Shown: positions 28,540-36,682 of the stretch, one piece after another
How positions within the stretch are numbered: position 1 is the first letter of the stretch
How the letters are laid out: each line of letters starts with the position of its first letter
NCBI GenBank assembly: GCA_003389325.1
Contig: QQVE01000044.1
Location: 62,001-126,000 of the forward strand
Direction: 5' to 3'
Length of the DNA: 64,000 nucleotides
Origin: Planctomycetota bacterium
GTDB taxonomy: Bacteria; Planctomycetota; Planctomycetia; Pirellulales; PALSA-1355
Notes under the pieces: model-generated
Database searches by the model: none
What the model was told of the DNA's origin: nothing
Seen by the model: only the letters and a program-made list of their open reading frames with translations
Made by a program: the position numbers and the translations under genes

Positions 28540-29922
28540 ATGAATCGACGCTTGCTGTTTACCGCCGTGCTGGGAATCATCGTGACGCTCGCGGCCGGGG
28601 CGTGCAGCCCGCTGAGCGCTCGCGCGGGCTGGAAAGCCGGCATCGCTCGGCGGGTCATCACGCCGGAGAAGGGCGTGTGGCTGGCCGGGTACGGATCGAA
28701 GCGGGCGCCCGAGGGCAAGCTGCACGACTTGTGGATGAAGGCGCTGGCGCTGGAAGACGAGCAGGACCGCCGCGTGGTGTTGATCACCAGCGACTTTCAG
28801 GGCGTGCCCAAGAGCATGAGCGACCGGGTGTTCCCCCGGCTGAACAAACGGTTCGGCCTCGAGCGTGCGGCGGTGCTGTTCACCTTCTCCCACAACCACT
28901 GCGGGCCGCGGCTGGGCGACGACCTGGTCGATTACTATCCGGTGGATGAAGCCCAAGTCGCGCTGGTGGCCGAGTACACCGACCGCATGGTGGAACGCAC
29001 GGTCGAGCTGGTGGGAGCCGCGCTTGCGGATCTTGAGCCCGCGATGCTGGCGCAGGGCAGCGGCCGGGCGACGTTTGCCGTCAATCGACGCAACAACGTG
29101 GAGGCCGAAGTGCCGGCGCTGCTGGCCGCCGGCACACCGCTGGCCGGGCCGGTCGATCACGACGTGCCGGTGCTGCGAGTGGCGCGCGACGACGGCAAAA
29201 TCGTGGCCATTCTGTTCGGCTACGCCTGCCATCCCACCACGCTCAGCTTTACGATGTGGTGCGGCGACTATCCGGGCTTTGCGCAACTCGAGCTCGAAAA
29301 GAAGTATCCCGGTGCCACGGCGATGTTCGTCAACACCTGCGGGGGCGATCAGAACCCGTTGCCGCGGCGGAGCGTGGAGCTGTGTCAAAGCTATGGCCAC
29401 CGGCTGGCCGCGGCGGTGGACGAAGCGCTCGAGCAGCCGCTGGCCGAAGTTTCGCCCGGCGTGCGCGCGGCGTTTGCCTACGTCGAGCTGCCGTACCTGA
29501 ACACGATCTCGCGCGGCGAGCTGCTCACGGCTGCCGACGGCGACAACGCGATTCAACAGCGTTGGGCCCGACGGCTGCTCGAAAAGCTGGCCGCCGGCGA
29601 AACGTTCGAGGCGTCGTATCCGTATCCGATCCACGCCTGGCAACTGGGCGACCAGATGCTGGTGATCGGCATGGGCGCCGAGACCGTGGTTGACTACGCC
29701 CTGCGTTTCAAGCGCGAGTACGGGCCGGGCACCTGGGTGTGCGGCTATGCCGACGACATGATCGCGTACATTCCGTCGCGCCGCGTGTGGGAAGAAGGCG
29801 GCTACGAAGGCGGCTGGCGACTCTACGAGTACGGCCGGCCCGCCTTGCGTTGGAGCGGCGAAGTCGAAGACCGCATCGCGGCCACCGTCGATAAGCTCGT
29901 CGAGCAGGTGCGGGCCGAGTGA
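28540..29922 (+). CDS. Neutral ceramidase-like protein (N-terminal domain family)
   Basis: About 460 residues. The signal sequence (RRLLFTAVLGIIVTLAAGACSPLSARAG) contains a lipobox-like AAGAC, so it may be a lipoprotein. The mature part starts WKAGIARRVITPEKGVWLAGYGSK, the standard opening of neutral/alkaline non-lysosomal ceramidase-like proteins. The metal-site segments FTFSHNHCGP, LFGYACHPTT and FVNTCGGDQNP are present. The C-terminal immunoglobulin-like domain of true ceramidases is missing, as in most planctomycete members, so the substrate is uncertain. A TACAAT box at 28527-28532 is seven bases before ATG 28540 and there is no Shine-Dalgarno sequence. Confidence 0.85.
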   Translation: MNRRLLFTAVLGIIVTLAAGACSPLSARAGWKAGIARRVITPEKGVWLAGYGSKRAPEGKLHDLWMKALALEDEQDRRVVLITSDFQGVPKSMSDRVFPRLNKRFGLERAAVLFTFSHNHCGPRLGDDLVDYYPVDEAQVALVAEYTDRMVERTVELVGAALADLEPAMLAQGSGRATFAVNRRNNVEAEVPALLAAGTPLAGPVDHDVPVLRVARDDGKIVAILFGYACHPTTLSFTMWCGDYPGFAQLELEKKYPGATAMFVNTCGGDQNPLPRRSVELCQSYGHRLAAAVDEALEQPLAEVSPGVRAAFAYVELPYLNTISRGELLTAADGDNAIQQRWARRLLEKLAAGETFEASYPYPIHAWQLGDQMLVIGMGAETVVDYALRFKREYGPGTWVCGYADDMIAYIPSRRVWEEGGYEGGWRLYEYGRPALRWSGEVEDRIAATVDKLVEQVRAE

Positions 29923-29928
29923 ACGCAC

Positions 29929-32133
29929 TCACTCGCCGTCGACTTCCTCAACCGCCAGGCGCTTGTACTCGCCGGCGTGCCAGCGAGGGATGTCGCTCTT
30001 GTAGTAGCCCGACACGATGCTTTCGCTGGGGCCGCCGGGCAGGTTGGTCCAGGCTTCGTCGGTGCCCATGTCGGTGACGAAGTGATATGACGGGGCGAAC
30101 GAGGCCTCGCGCCGCGCGGCCCGCAGCAGGTGGCCTTGAAATGGCGTGGCGTAGCAGCCGGGCAGGGCCATGTCGCCGGTGTGGAATCCGAAGGCCCGGC
30201 CCACGAAGCGGCTTTCGACGAAGCGGTTGACGAACTGAAAGCTGTTGATGACCGACCAGGGCTGTTCCTTCTCGCCCTCCAAACGCTCGGCGGCGCGGCG
30301 TACCAACTCGCCCTTGTCGCGGCCGTGCCACCAGAGCGACTCGTCGCGCAACAGCAGCTTGTCGATGGCCGTGAGCACCATGGTGGAGAAGCCGGCCCGG
30401 CTGCAGAGATAGAGCATCCGCCGCCAGCCGATGCCCTCCTCGTGGCCGAACACCTCCAACAGCACGTTGCGGTAGAGGTGCGAAAACAGCGTGGCCTCGT
30501 AGCTGTCGGCGGTGTAGCTGCAGTCCCAGGCCGCCAGGCGTTCCTTGATCCGCCCCTCGGGCAGGTGCGGCAGAAACACCTGCAACAGGTCGCGGGCCTG
30601 CACGCTCACCACGTCGTATTGCAGTGCCTGCATGTCGGCCAGCGATATCTTGGGCAGCTCGGCCAGCCGCTCGTCGATCCGCCGCTTGCGATACTCGGGC
30701 ACCGGCTGCGTGATCAGCATCGGACCCTCGGGCGGCGTGACGTCTTCGTTGGCCGTGGCCACCACGCCCTCAGGCGGATCGTAGACGCGCGGCAGCAGGC
30801 GGCTGGAGACCATGCCTTGCCAGTGGTTCGCCTCGTCCCAGGCGGGAATGGGTAAGAGGCCGTTGTGGTTTTCGGCCCGGTTGGGAAACCAGCCGTTGGC
30901 CTGCATGCCGATGTGGCCCTCGCGATCGGCGAATACCCAGCAAAGCGTGGGCAGCGGGCACTCGCGGACGATATCCATGGCCGCGGCGGCATCGGGCGCA
31001 TCGATCAAGTCGAGCCAGGTGGCAATCGAGCGGCCCGCGCCGTGCAGGTCTCCGACCCAGGAACTGGAGAGGTAGTAGCCCGGCTCGTTGGCGTCGGGCG
31101 AGGTTTCGAGCGTGGCCAGTTCGTTGTAGTAGATCGGCAGGTGTTCCGAGGGGGCACCTTTGCGGCCGATCACCTCATGGCGGATTTCGAAGTCGATCCA
31201 ATCCTCGCCGCGGCGATATTGCCACACGCCGTCGACGTTGGTGCGGCAGTCTTCGATGAAGTGGTCGGTCGTATCGCCCTTGAGATAAGTGACGCCCCAC
31301 GACACGTCGCGCGTGCGGGCCACGGCAAACAGCGGGCAGCCGGGGAGCGTGGCGCCAAACACGTATTCTTCGCCCCAGTGCAGTTCGGCCTCGTACCAAA
31401 TGGCGGGCAGGCGATTGATTTCCAGGTGCGGGTCCGAGGCCAACAGCGCCGAGCCGGTGGTGCTGCGCCGCGGGCTGACGGCCCAGGCGTTGCTGCCGGC
31501 CAGGCGGGGCAGGTCGGTGATCAGCTCGAGGGCGTCGTCGGAGAGCCGGCTGGAGATCTTCACCTGCCGCAGCAGATCGAAGTCGGCATCTTCCAGCAGG
31601 GGATGGAACAGCTCGCGCAGCTTGTCGTCGGCCACGCCGGCGTGAATCAAGTCGAGCAGAATCCGTTCGTTCTGTTGCTGCCCCACGACCAACCCCCCGT
31701 AGCTGAGCAGGTTGCCCAACAGCAGCACGCTCATCTGGTTCCAGGGCTGGGGCACGAAGCCCGTGGCCCACATGGGCAGCGAGCGGCCCGAGTCCTTCAT
31801 GCCGTCGTTGACCCCCTCGCAGTAGGCGGTCAATTGGTCGAAGGTGTCGTCGTCGAGGGCGGCCACTTCCTTTTCGAGGCTCAGGTGCAACCCGGCCCGG
31901 CGGAAGAAGCGGTCCATTTCCAACAGCTCGGGCTTGTCGGCAATCTGCTCGGCCGATTGCCCGCTGGCCACGGCCCGGGCGAACAGCAATTGCGTGGGGC
32001 GATCGACGCCGTGCATGTAGCCCAGTCCGTACAGCGCGGCACGCCACGAAGCGGCCGAGATGTGCGGCACGCCGTTGGAGTCGCGGGCGACGGTGAAACG
32101 CCGGCGGGCATGTTTGGTGGGAAGCGTTTTCAT
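29929..32133 (-). CDS. Penicillin acylase family (Ntn hydrolase)
   Basis: About 734 residues from ATG 32133 (MKTLPTKHARRRFTVARDSNGVPHI); a longer frame to 32253 is less likely. The alpha-chain part ends at the autocatalytic site in AGSNAWAVSP, where Ser214 would be the N-terminal nucleophile after self-cleavage. ASDPHLEINRLPAIWYEAEL and CPLFAVARTRDVSWGVTYL continue the beta chain. Related enzymes cleave amides such as penicillins or acyl-homoserine lactones. No clear signal peptide is visible at the chosen start, which is unusual since many members are periplasmic. It is divergent from the sugar ABC transporter. Confidence 0.9.
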   Translation of the reverse strand: MKTLPTKHARRRFTVARDSNGVPHISAASWRAALYGLGYMHGVDRPTQLLFARAVASGQSAEQIADKPELLEMDRFFRRAGLHLSLEKEVAALDDDTFDQLTAYCEGVNDGMKDSGRSLPMWATGFVPQPWNQMSVLLLGNLLSYGGLVVGQQQNERILLDLIHAGVADDKLRELFHPLLEDADFDLLRQVKISSRLSDDALELITDLPRLAGSNAWAVSPRRSTTGSALLASDPHLEINRLPAIWYEAELHWGEEYVFGATLPGCPLFAVARTRDVSWGVTYLKGDTTDHFIEDCRTNVDGVWQYRRGEDWIDFEIRHEVIGRKGAPSEHLPIYYNELATLETSPDANEPGYYLSSSWVGDLHGAGRSIATWLDLIDAPDAAAAMDIVRECPLPTLCWVFADREGHIGMQANGWFPNRAENHNGLLPIPAWDEANHWQGMVSSRLLPRVYDPPEGVVATANEDVTPPEGPMLITQPVPEYRKRRIDERLAELPKISLADMQALQYDVVSVQARDLLQVFLPHLPEGRIKERLAAWDCSYTADSYEATLFSHLYRNVLLEVFGHEEGIGWRRMLYLCSRAGFSTMVLTAIDKLLLRDESLWWHGRDKGELVRRAAERLEGEKEQPWSVINSFQFVNRFVESRFVGRAFGFHTGDMALPGCYATPFQGHLLRAARREASFAPSYHFVTDMGTDEAWTNLPGGPSESIVSGYYKSDIPRWHAGEYKRLAVEEVDGE

Positions 32134-32217
32134 GCACTGCCAATCGAGACGGGCATCCCCTAAGTCTAGCACGCCGGGCAGTTTTGGCAGAGACGACTCG
32201 TAGCGGTCAACCGCTGC

Positions 32218-32251
32218 GCCCTTGCCAGGCACGCTTGTGCTCCGAAAGGGC
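32218..32251. other. Nested stem-loop in a divergent promoter region
   Basis: GCCCTT (32218-32223) pairs with AAGGGC (32246-32251) around an inner GCAC-GCTT-GTGC hairpin. Just upstream, AGCGGTCAACCGCT forms a separate small hairpin. The position between the divergent acylase and transporter genes would suit an operator or a repeat; no function is known. Confidence 0.35.
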
Positions 32252-32269
32252 ACACGCCGTCGCGCCGTC

Positions 32270-32296
32270 TTGCCAAGGACTGTCGGCGGTTACAAT
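32270..32296 (+). promoter_or_regulatory. Possible sigma-70 promoter for the sugar ABC transporter operon
   Basis: TTGCCA (32270-32275) and TACAAT (32291-32296) are 15 bases apart, a short spacing. Transcription would begin close to ATG 32311, giving a very short leader. Confidence 0.35.
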
Positions 32297-32310
32297 GCTT
32301 TCGCACTCCA

Positions 32311-33330
32311 ATGATCCGTACCGCAAAGCCCGGGCCGCAACCAACGAGCGTGAACATATCTTCTCCAACTCGCAGGCGCGGTAAAGAGCTGCTGACGGTA
32401 CTGCCGTTCATCGCGCCGTGGCTGCTGGGCTTCTTGACGCTGGTGGTCTACCCGTTCGTGGCATCGCTGGTGTGGAGCTTCGACCGCTACGACATGCTTT
32501 CGCCGCCGGAGTACGTGGGCACGGCCAACTACGAGCGGCTGGCCGACGAGCTGGTCACCGGGCAGCGCTTCGGCCAGGCCGTGTGGAACACCGCGTACTT
32601 CGCGCTATTGAGCGTGCCGCTGTCGATCGTGCTGGGTGTGGGGCTGGCCGTGATGCTCTCCTGGCAAGTGCGCGGGCAAGCCGTGTATCGCACGATTTTG
32701 TTTCTGCCGTCGGTGGTGCCGATCGTGGCCAGTTCGATCCTCTGGCTGTGGCTGTTGGATCCGCAAGCCGGGCTGGTCAACTACCTGCTGTCGCTGGTGG
32801 GGCTGCCCACGCCGGGCTGGTTCAACAGCACGGCCGAAGCGGCCTGGCCGCCGGGCTGGTTCAGCGGGCAGTGGGGCTTCGGCTCGAAAGACGCCCTGGT
32901 GCTGATGAGCCTGTGGGGCGTGGGCAACTTCATGATCATCTACCTGGCCGCCATCGGCGACATTCCACTATCGCTGTACGAAGCCGCCGAGCTGGACGGC
33001 GCCGGCCCGCTGCGGCGGTTCTGGCACGTGACGCTGCCGATGCTCTCGCCGGTGATCTTCTTCAACCTGGTGATGGGCCTGATCCACGCCATCCAGGCGT
33101 TCACGCAGGTGTACATCGTCAGCGAAGGGCAGGGGGCCCCGGCCGGCTCGACGCTGATGCTCTCGTTGTACGTGTTTCTCTCGGCATTCAAGTACCTGCA
33201 GATGGGCTACGCCTCGGCGATCGCCTGGACGATGTTTTTGCTGGTCGTGGCCGCCACCTGGGCCCTGTTTCGCACCTCGCGCCGCTGGGTGTACTACCAG
33301 ACCGGCAGAGGGATCGGCGTTAGGGGTTAG
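32311..33330 (+). CDS. Sugar ABC transporter permease 1 (MalF/UgpA-like)
   Basis: 339 residues with six predicted transmembrane helices. The permease signature is EAAELDGAGPLRRFWHVTLPMLSP, whose EAA motif contacts the ATPase. The N-terminal LPFIAPWLLGFLTLVVYPFVASL is typical of the CUT1 carbohydrate uptake group. It is the first of three transporter genes, before the binding protein (33424) and second permease (34763). The substrate is likely an oligosaccharide or glycerol phosphate-like compound but is not determined. A weak promoter lies just upstream. Confidence 0.92.
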   Translation: MIRTAKPGPQPTSVNISSPTRRRGKELLTVLPFIAPWLLGFLTLVVYPFVASLVWSFDRYDMLSPPEYVGTANYERLADELVTGQRFGQAVWNTAYFALLSVPLSIVLGVGLAVMLSWQVRGQAVYRTILFLPSVVPIVASSILWLWLLDPQAGLVNYLLSLVGLPTPGWFNSTAEAAWPPGWFSGQWGFGSKDALVLMSLWGVGNFMIIYLAAIGDIPLSLYEAAELDGAGPLRRFWHVTLPMLSPVIFFNLVMGLIHAIQAFTQVYIVSEGQGAPAGSTLMLSLYVFLSAFKYLQMGYASAIAWTMFLLVVAATWALFRTSRRWVYYQTGRGIGVRG

Positions 33331-33423
33331 GGGTTGGGGAATAGGGATTAGAAACAGAGACGCGCGTTTTCCGCTCTGGCGCTTAGCCGGCACATTCATG
33401 TGCCGAGCGCGACAACGAAAACC
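33331..33423. repeat. TTAGGGG-type G-rich repeat and a single GGCACATGAATGTGCC repeat arm
   Basis: After the permease stop the sequence has GTTAGGGGTTAGGGGTTGGG followed by GAATAGGG, a near-tandem run of G4 and G3 tracts that could form a G-quadruplex. At 33385-33404 AGCCGGCACATTCATGTGCC is one arm of the family seen at 19641. The rest is the leader of the binding-protein gene. Confidence 0.75.
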
Positions 33424-34776
33424 ATGAACACACGCAACTTCAAACGCATCGCCGGCGTCGCCCTGCTGGCCGGCGTCATCGCGCTGGCATTCTGGGAGAG
33501 CGGCCGGCGGCGTTTCGAAGTGCCGCAATCGCGCAGCGAGGTCGTCTTCTGGCACTTCTGGGGCGGCAAGGATCGGCCGGTGGTCGAGGAGATCTGCCGG
33601 CGATTCAACGAGAGCCAGCAGGAATACTTCGTGCGGCCCGTGGCCATGCCGGGCAACAACCTGGACCTGAAGTTCTTCCTGAGCGTGGCCGGCGGCGATC
33701 CGCCCGACGTGCTCAACCAGGACGATCCGATCGTGGCCGATTGGGCCCACCGCGAGGCGCTGCTTCCGCTGGATGCGATGGCTTCGCCGGAGGAGATCGC
33801 CGAACTCGAAGGGTGGCTCTTTCCCGCGGCCCGGCAAATCGGCAGCTACCAGGACCGGCTCTACGCGCTGTGCAACGGGCTCGACATTCGGGCCCTGTAT
33901 TACAACGGCGACCTGCTGGCCGAACACGGCCTCGCGCCACCGCAAACGCTTGCCGAACTCGACGCCGCGGCGCTGGCCATCGCGCCGCCGGGAGAACCGC
34001 ACGATCGCTACGGCTACCTGCCCGACCCGCGGCGGCTATGGTCGTGGGGCATCGTGTTCGGGGGGCGGTTCTACGATCCGCGCACTGGCGTTGCCACGGC
34101 CGACAGCGAGCCGATCGTCGCGGCACTCGATTGGATGGCCTCGTACAGCCGGCGCTACGGGCCCGACCAGGTGGCTCGCTTTCGCAAGGGCGACCAGGCG
34201 CTGCCCGGGGCGGCGTTTCCGCTGCTCGAGGGGCGCTATGCGATGATCATGGACGGGCAATGGCGCGTGGCCGAGATTGCCGCCGTGGCCGCGGCGGCCG
34301 CAAAGCGCGGCGAGCAGGTGCCGCACTACGGCGTGGTGCCGCTGCCGCCTCCGCCAAGCGGCGTGCCGAAGGCCGGCTGGGTCAACGGCAACTTCTTCGT
34401 CGTGCCGCGCGGCGCCAGGAACCCGCAAGGGGCCTGGGCGTTCATGAAGTTCTGGAGCGGCTTCGACGGGCACGAAGGCGAAGCGGCCCGGGCCTGCGCC
34501 GGCGGCGGATGGATCCCCGCGTCTCAAGCGGTCGTCGATCATCCGACGTTTCAGGACTACCTGCGGCGCTATCCGTTGTTCGGCACGTTTGTGGAGTTGG
34601 CTTCCAGCCCCGAGCAAGTGCCCACGCCGGGCGTGCCGGGGGCGCAATTCTTTCAAGATGAAGTGATTCGCGCCGCCGAGGACGCGATGTACAAGCTGGT
34701 GCCGCCGCGGGCGGCGCTAGAAAACGCTAATCGCCGCGTGCAGGCGCGGCTGGAGGCAGCGCGTGCGAAGGAATAG
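33424..34776 (+). CDS. Sugar ABC transporter substrate-binding protein
   Basis: 450 residues. A membrane-anchoring N-terminus (RIAGVALLAGVIALAFWES) without a lipobox precedes a family 1 solute-binding domain (VVFWHFWGGKDRPVVEEICRRF; GDPPDVLNQDDPIVADW). The C-terminal WVNGNFFVVPRGARNPQGAWAF region is characteristic of CUT1 receptors. It lies between the two permease genes and overlaps the second by 14 bases, so all three are co-expressed. ATG 33424 is chosen over a GTG at 33400. No ATPase gene follows, so the complex must use an ATPase encoded elsewhere. Confidence 0.92.
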   Translation: MNTRNFKRIAGVALLAGVIALAFWESGRRRFEVPQSRSEVVFWHFWGGKDRPVVEEICRRFNESQQEYFVRPVAMPGNNLDLKFFLSVAGGDPPDVLNQDDPIVADWAHREALLPLDAMASPEEIAELEGWLFPAARQIGSYQDRLYALCNGLDIRALYYNGDLLAEHGLAPPQTLAELDAAALAIAPPGEPHDRYGYLPDPRRLWSWGIVFGGRFYDPRTGVATADSEPIVAALDWMASYSRRYGPDQVARFRKGDQALPGAAFPLLEGRYAMIMDGQWRVAEIAAVAAAAAKRGEQVPHYGVVPLPPPPSGVPKAGWVNGNFFVVPRGARNPQGAWAFMKFWSGFDGHEGEAARACAGGGWIPASQAVVDHPTFQDYLRRYPLFGTFVELASSPEQVPTPGVPGAQFFQDEVIRAAEDAMYKLVPPRAALENANRRVQARLEAARAKE

Positions 34777-35590
34777 CCCGCCGACGTGGATCGCCCACGC
34801 GCTCTTGTTGATCGCGGCGGCCGTGTTCGCCGTGCCGCTGGTGTGGATGCTGCTCACCTCATTCAAGCCGGCCGAGCAGATCGCGGCCGATCCGCATCGG
34901 GTGCTGCCGGTCGAGTGGCGGGCGAGCAATTACGTCGAGGCCGTGACCACGATGCCCTACTTCCGCTACCTGCGCAACTCGCTCGTGCTGTGTGCGGGCA
35001 GCGTGTTGGGAACGCTGTGGAGCTGTTCGCTGGCGGCTTATGCCTTTGCCCGGCTGCGGTGGCCGCTGCGGAATCAACTGTTCGGCGTGATGATCGCCAC
35101 GATGTTGTTGCCCTGGCACGTGACGATGATCCCGCGGTTTCTGCTGATCAGCGAACTGGGAATGTACAACTCGCTGGCGGCGCTGATCGTGCCGACGTTC
35201 CTGGGCGACGCCTTTTCGATCTTTCTGCTGCGGCAGTTCTTCCTGACGATACCCGAAGAGCTCAGCGAGGCAGCCCGGCTCGACGGCTGCAGCGAGTGGG
35301 GCATTTTCTGGCGAATCGTGCTGCCGCTGTCGCGTCCGGCGCTGGCAACCGTGGCGCTCTTCCAGTTCGTGGCCGCCTGGAACGACTTCAACGGGCCGCT
35401 GTTGTATTTGAACGATCCGTCGCGATTCACGCTGGCTTACGGGCTGGAGCAGTTCACCAGTGCGTACTCGAGCCAGACGAATCTGCTGATGGCCGCGGCG
35501 GTGCTGTTCACGCTGCCGATCGTGATTCTGTTCTTCTTCGCGCAGCGGACGTTTATCCGCGGCATCGCCACGTCGGGACTGAAGGGCTGA
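34763..35590 (+). CDS. Sugar ABC transporter permease 2 (MalG-like)
   Basis: 275 residues with six predicted transmembrane helices. The ATPase-contact loop is EAARLDGCSEWGIFWRIVLPLSRP, and the early FAVPLVWMLLTSFKPAEQI is typical of MalG-type subunits. The start is GTG 34763, inside the end of the binding-protein gene (14-base overlap). It completes the membrane part of the carbohydrate importer. Confidence 0.93.
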   Translation: MRRNSPPTWIAHALLLIAAAVFAVPLVWMLLTSFKPAEQIAADPHRVLPVEWRASNYVEAVTTMPYFRYLRNSLVLCAGSVLGTLWSCSLAAYAFARLRWPLRNQLFGVMIATMLLPWHVTMIPRFLLISELGMYNSLAALIVPTFLGDAFSIFLLRQFFLTIPEELSEAARLDGCSEWGIFWRIVLPLSRPALATVALFQFVAAWNDFNGPLLYLNDPSRFTLAYGLEQFTSAYSSQTNLLMAAAVLFTLPIVILFFFAQRTFIRGIATSGLKG

Positions 35591-35672
35591 AAGCGGCCGC
35601 GCACGGCACTCGGGCGCCCGCGGCAGAAAGACTGGCGTATCGATGCGCGATGCGGCGCTGGTCGGCGGGGTT

Positions 35673-35762
35673 CTAGCCCTTGCGGTGGCGGATCTTGGAG
35701 CGCATGCGGCGCTTCTTGCGACCCTGCTTCCGCCGACCCTTGCCCGTTCGTTTCGTACCCAC
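35673..35762 (-). CDS. AURKAIP1/COX24 (mS38)-like small basic ribosomal protein
   Basis: A 29-codon frame reads GTG GGT ACG AAA and encodes a product with KGRRKQGRKKRRMRS in the middle, ending KIRHRKG. More than half its residues are Lys or Arg. This composition and the repeated RRK/KKRRMR pattern match small bacterial proteins annotated with the AURKAIP1/COX24 domain, related to mitoribosomal mS38 (established family; recognition here is by eye). GGAG about six bases before the GTG at 35762 supports the start; an in-frame stop lies eight codons upstream. It is convergent with the sugar permease gene and may bind the small ribosomal subunit. Confidence 0.65.
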   Translation of the reverse strand: MGTKRTGKGRRKQGRKKRRMRSKIRHRKG

Positions 35763-36120
35763 ACGCAACTCCGTGGATTTCGCTTAAAGCCTGAAGTGCC
35801 AGCCCAGCGCGGGCGACACGACCCGTAGAGCCCCAGGGCATGAACGCTCGCCACCGGGGAAGTACGCATCTTAACACTCACGCGCGGCGCGGAGCAAGGG
35901 TTGACGCGGCGTATTGCCGGCGGATTGCGATGCGGTGAGACGATTTTGCGGGGCCCTCAGGCGGAAAACTCTGCCGGGGCCCCGCATTTTCGGGCTCTGT
36001 CGCGCGTCTTCTCCGCTCGCGATCGCGAATGCGCGGCTCATGGGCCGAGCGCGACGAGACGCTTCGAGATCGACCGATTGCGCGTTGGCGCGCGGGGTCG
36101 ATCGAGAATTGCAGCGAGGC
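35763..36120. other. Intergenic region containing a strong GC hairpin
   Basis: This 358-base spacer lies between the mS38-like gene and csrA, both on the minus strand. It contains the hairpin at 35947-35990 and a TTGACG at about 35900, but no convincing coding frame. Confidence 0.5.
35947..35990 (+). terminator. Terminator-like stem-loop (10-bp perfect stem, TTTT)
   Basis: TGCGGGGCCC (35947-35956) pairs with GGGCCCCGCA (35977-35986), followed by TTTT. The 20-base loop contains GGCGGAAAACT, with an exposed GGA. In the plus direction it looks like a weak intrinsic terminator, possibly of the sugar transporter transcript or of a small RNA. On the minus strand no T-run follows. Confidence 0.5.
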
Positions 36121-36315
36121 TTACGTCAGCGAGACTTCAAGCTCGTGCTTGCTTCCCGCTTCGTACCAGCTGGGCAACTCGCCGCGCAGGATGTGGACGT
36201 CGGAGGGTGCCTCGATGCCGAGTTTGACCACGCCGCCACGGATGCCGAGCACCGTGACCTTGATATCCTGGCCGATGTGAATCTCTTGCTTTTGCTTGCG
36301 ACTGAGTACGAGCAT
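36121..36315 (-). CDS. csrA: Carbon storage regulator CsrA
   Basis: 64 residues. The sequence MLVLSRKQKQEIHIG at the N-terminus and VTVLGIRGGVVKLGIEAP with the following DVHILRGEL are diagnostic of CsrA. This dimeric protein binds GGA-containing hairpins in mRNA leaders and controls translation, often of carbon metabolism, motility or secretion genes. The start at ATG 36315 has GGAGG about eight bases upstream. It is monocistronic, with 367 bases before it. A hairpin with a GGA in the loop lies downstream (35947-35990). Confidence 0.96.
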   Translation of the reverse strand: MLVLSRKQKQEIHIGQDIKVTVLGIRGGVVKLGIEAPSDVHILRGELPSWYEAGSKHELEVSLT

Positions 36316-36682
36316 TGCGGTTTCCCTCCGAAGTTTGAAGGTCCCTGAGGCCGCCAGCCTCATTCGATCCGTGGTGGATGCCCGTGGGAAATTGCAAATG
36401 GAGTGCCAAGGGGCAGCCGCTTGGGCCCGGATGGCGCAAGTCGTTGCGGGGGCGACTTGGCCCCGCGATGTCACGTCAATGCCGCGATAGGAATGCTGGC
36501 GGCCAAAATGGCCCGCGGCTGTGTCCGGCGAAACCAATCTGGCAGCCGGACCCTCATCGCCCGGCAACCAGCGGGCCAGCTAGCAGCGGTTTGCCACGGC
36601 CGGGAATCTGTACGTATGATGGCGGTTTACCCGTTCCCGCCGATGTGCCGGCCGAGAGTCCAGACCCGCCGAGGATGCCTGC
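36316..36682. other. Divergent intergenic region between csrA and the beta-lactamase fusion gene
   Basis: 367 bases. It holds the csrA ribosome binding site near 36324 and a plus-strand promoter candidate at 36591-36620. No coding frame or repeat was recognised. Confidence 0.5.
36591..36620 (+). promoter_or_regulatory. Sigma-70-like promoter upstream of the beta-lactamase/dehydrogenase fusion
   Basis: TTGCCA (36591-36596) and TATGAT (36615-36620) are separated by 18 bases. The predicted start would leave a leader of about 55 bases before ATG 36683. Confidence 0.5.

Noticed and set aside
27397..29928. An 843-codon minus-strand open frame over the M50 and ceramidase genes
   Set aside because: It runs antisense to the ceramidase gene and in another frame of the M50 gene. 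The translation has no recognisable domain.
33331..33360. Telomere-like TTAGGGG sequence
   Set aside because: It lies inside a bacterial operon and is only two to three units long, so it is not a chromosome end.
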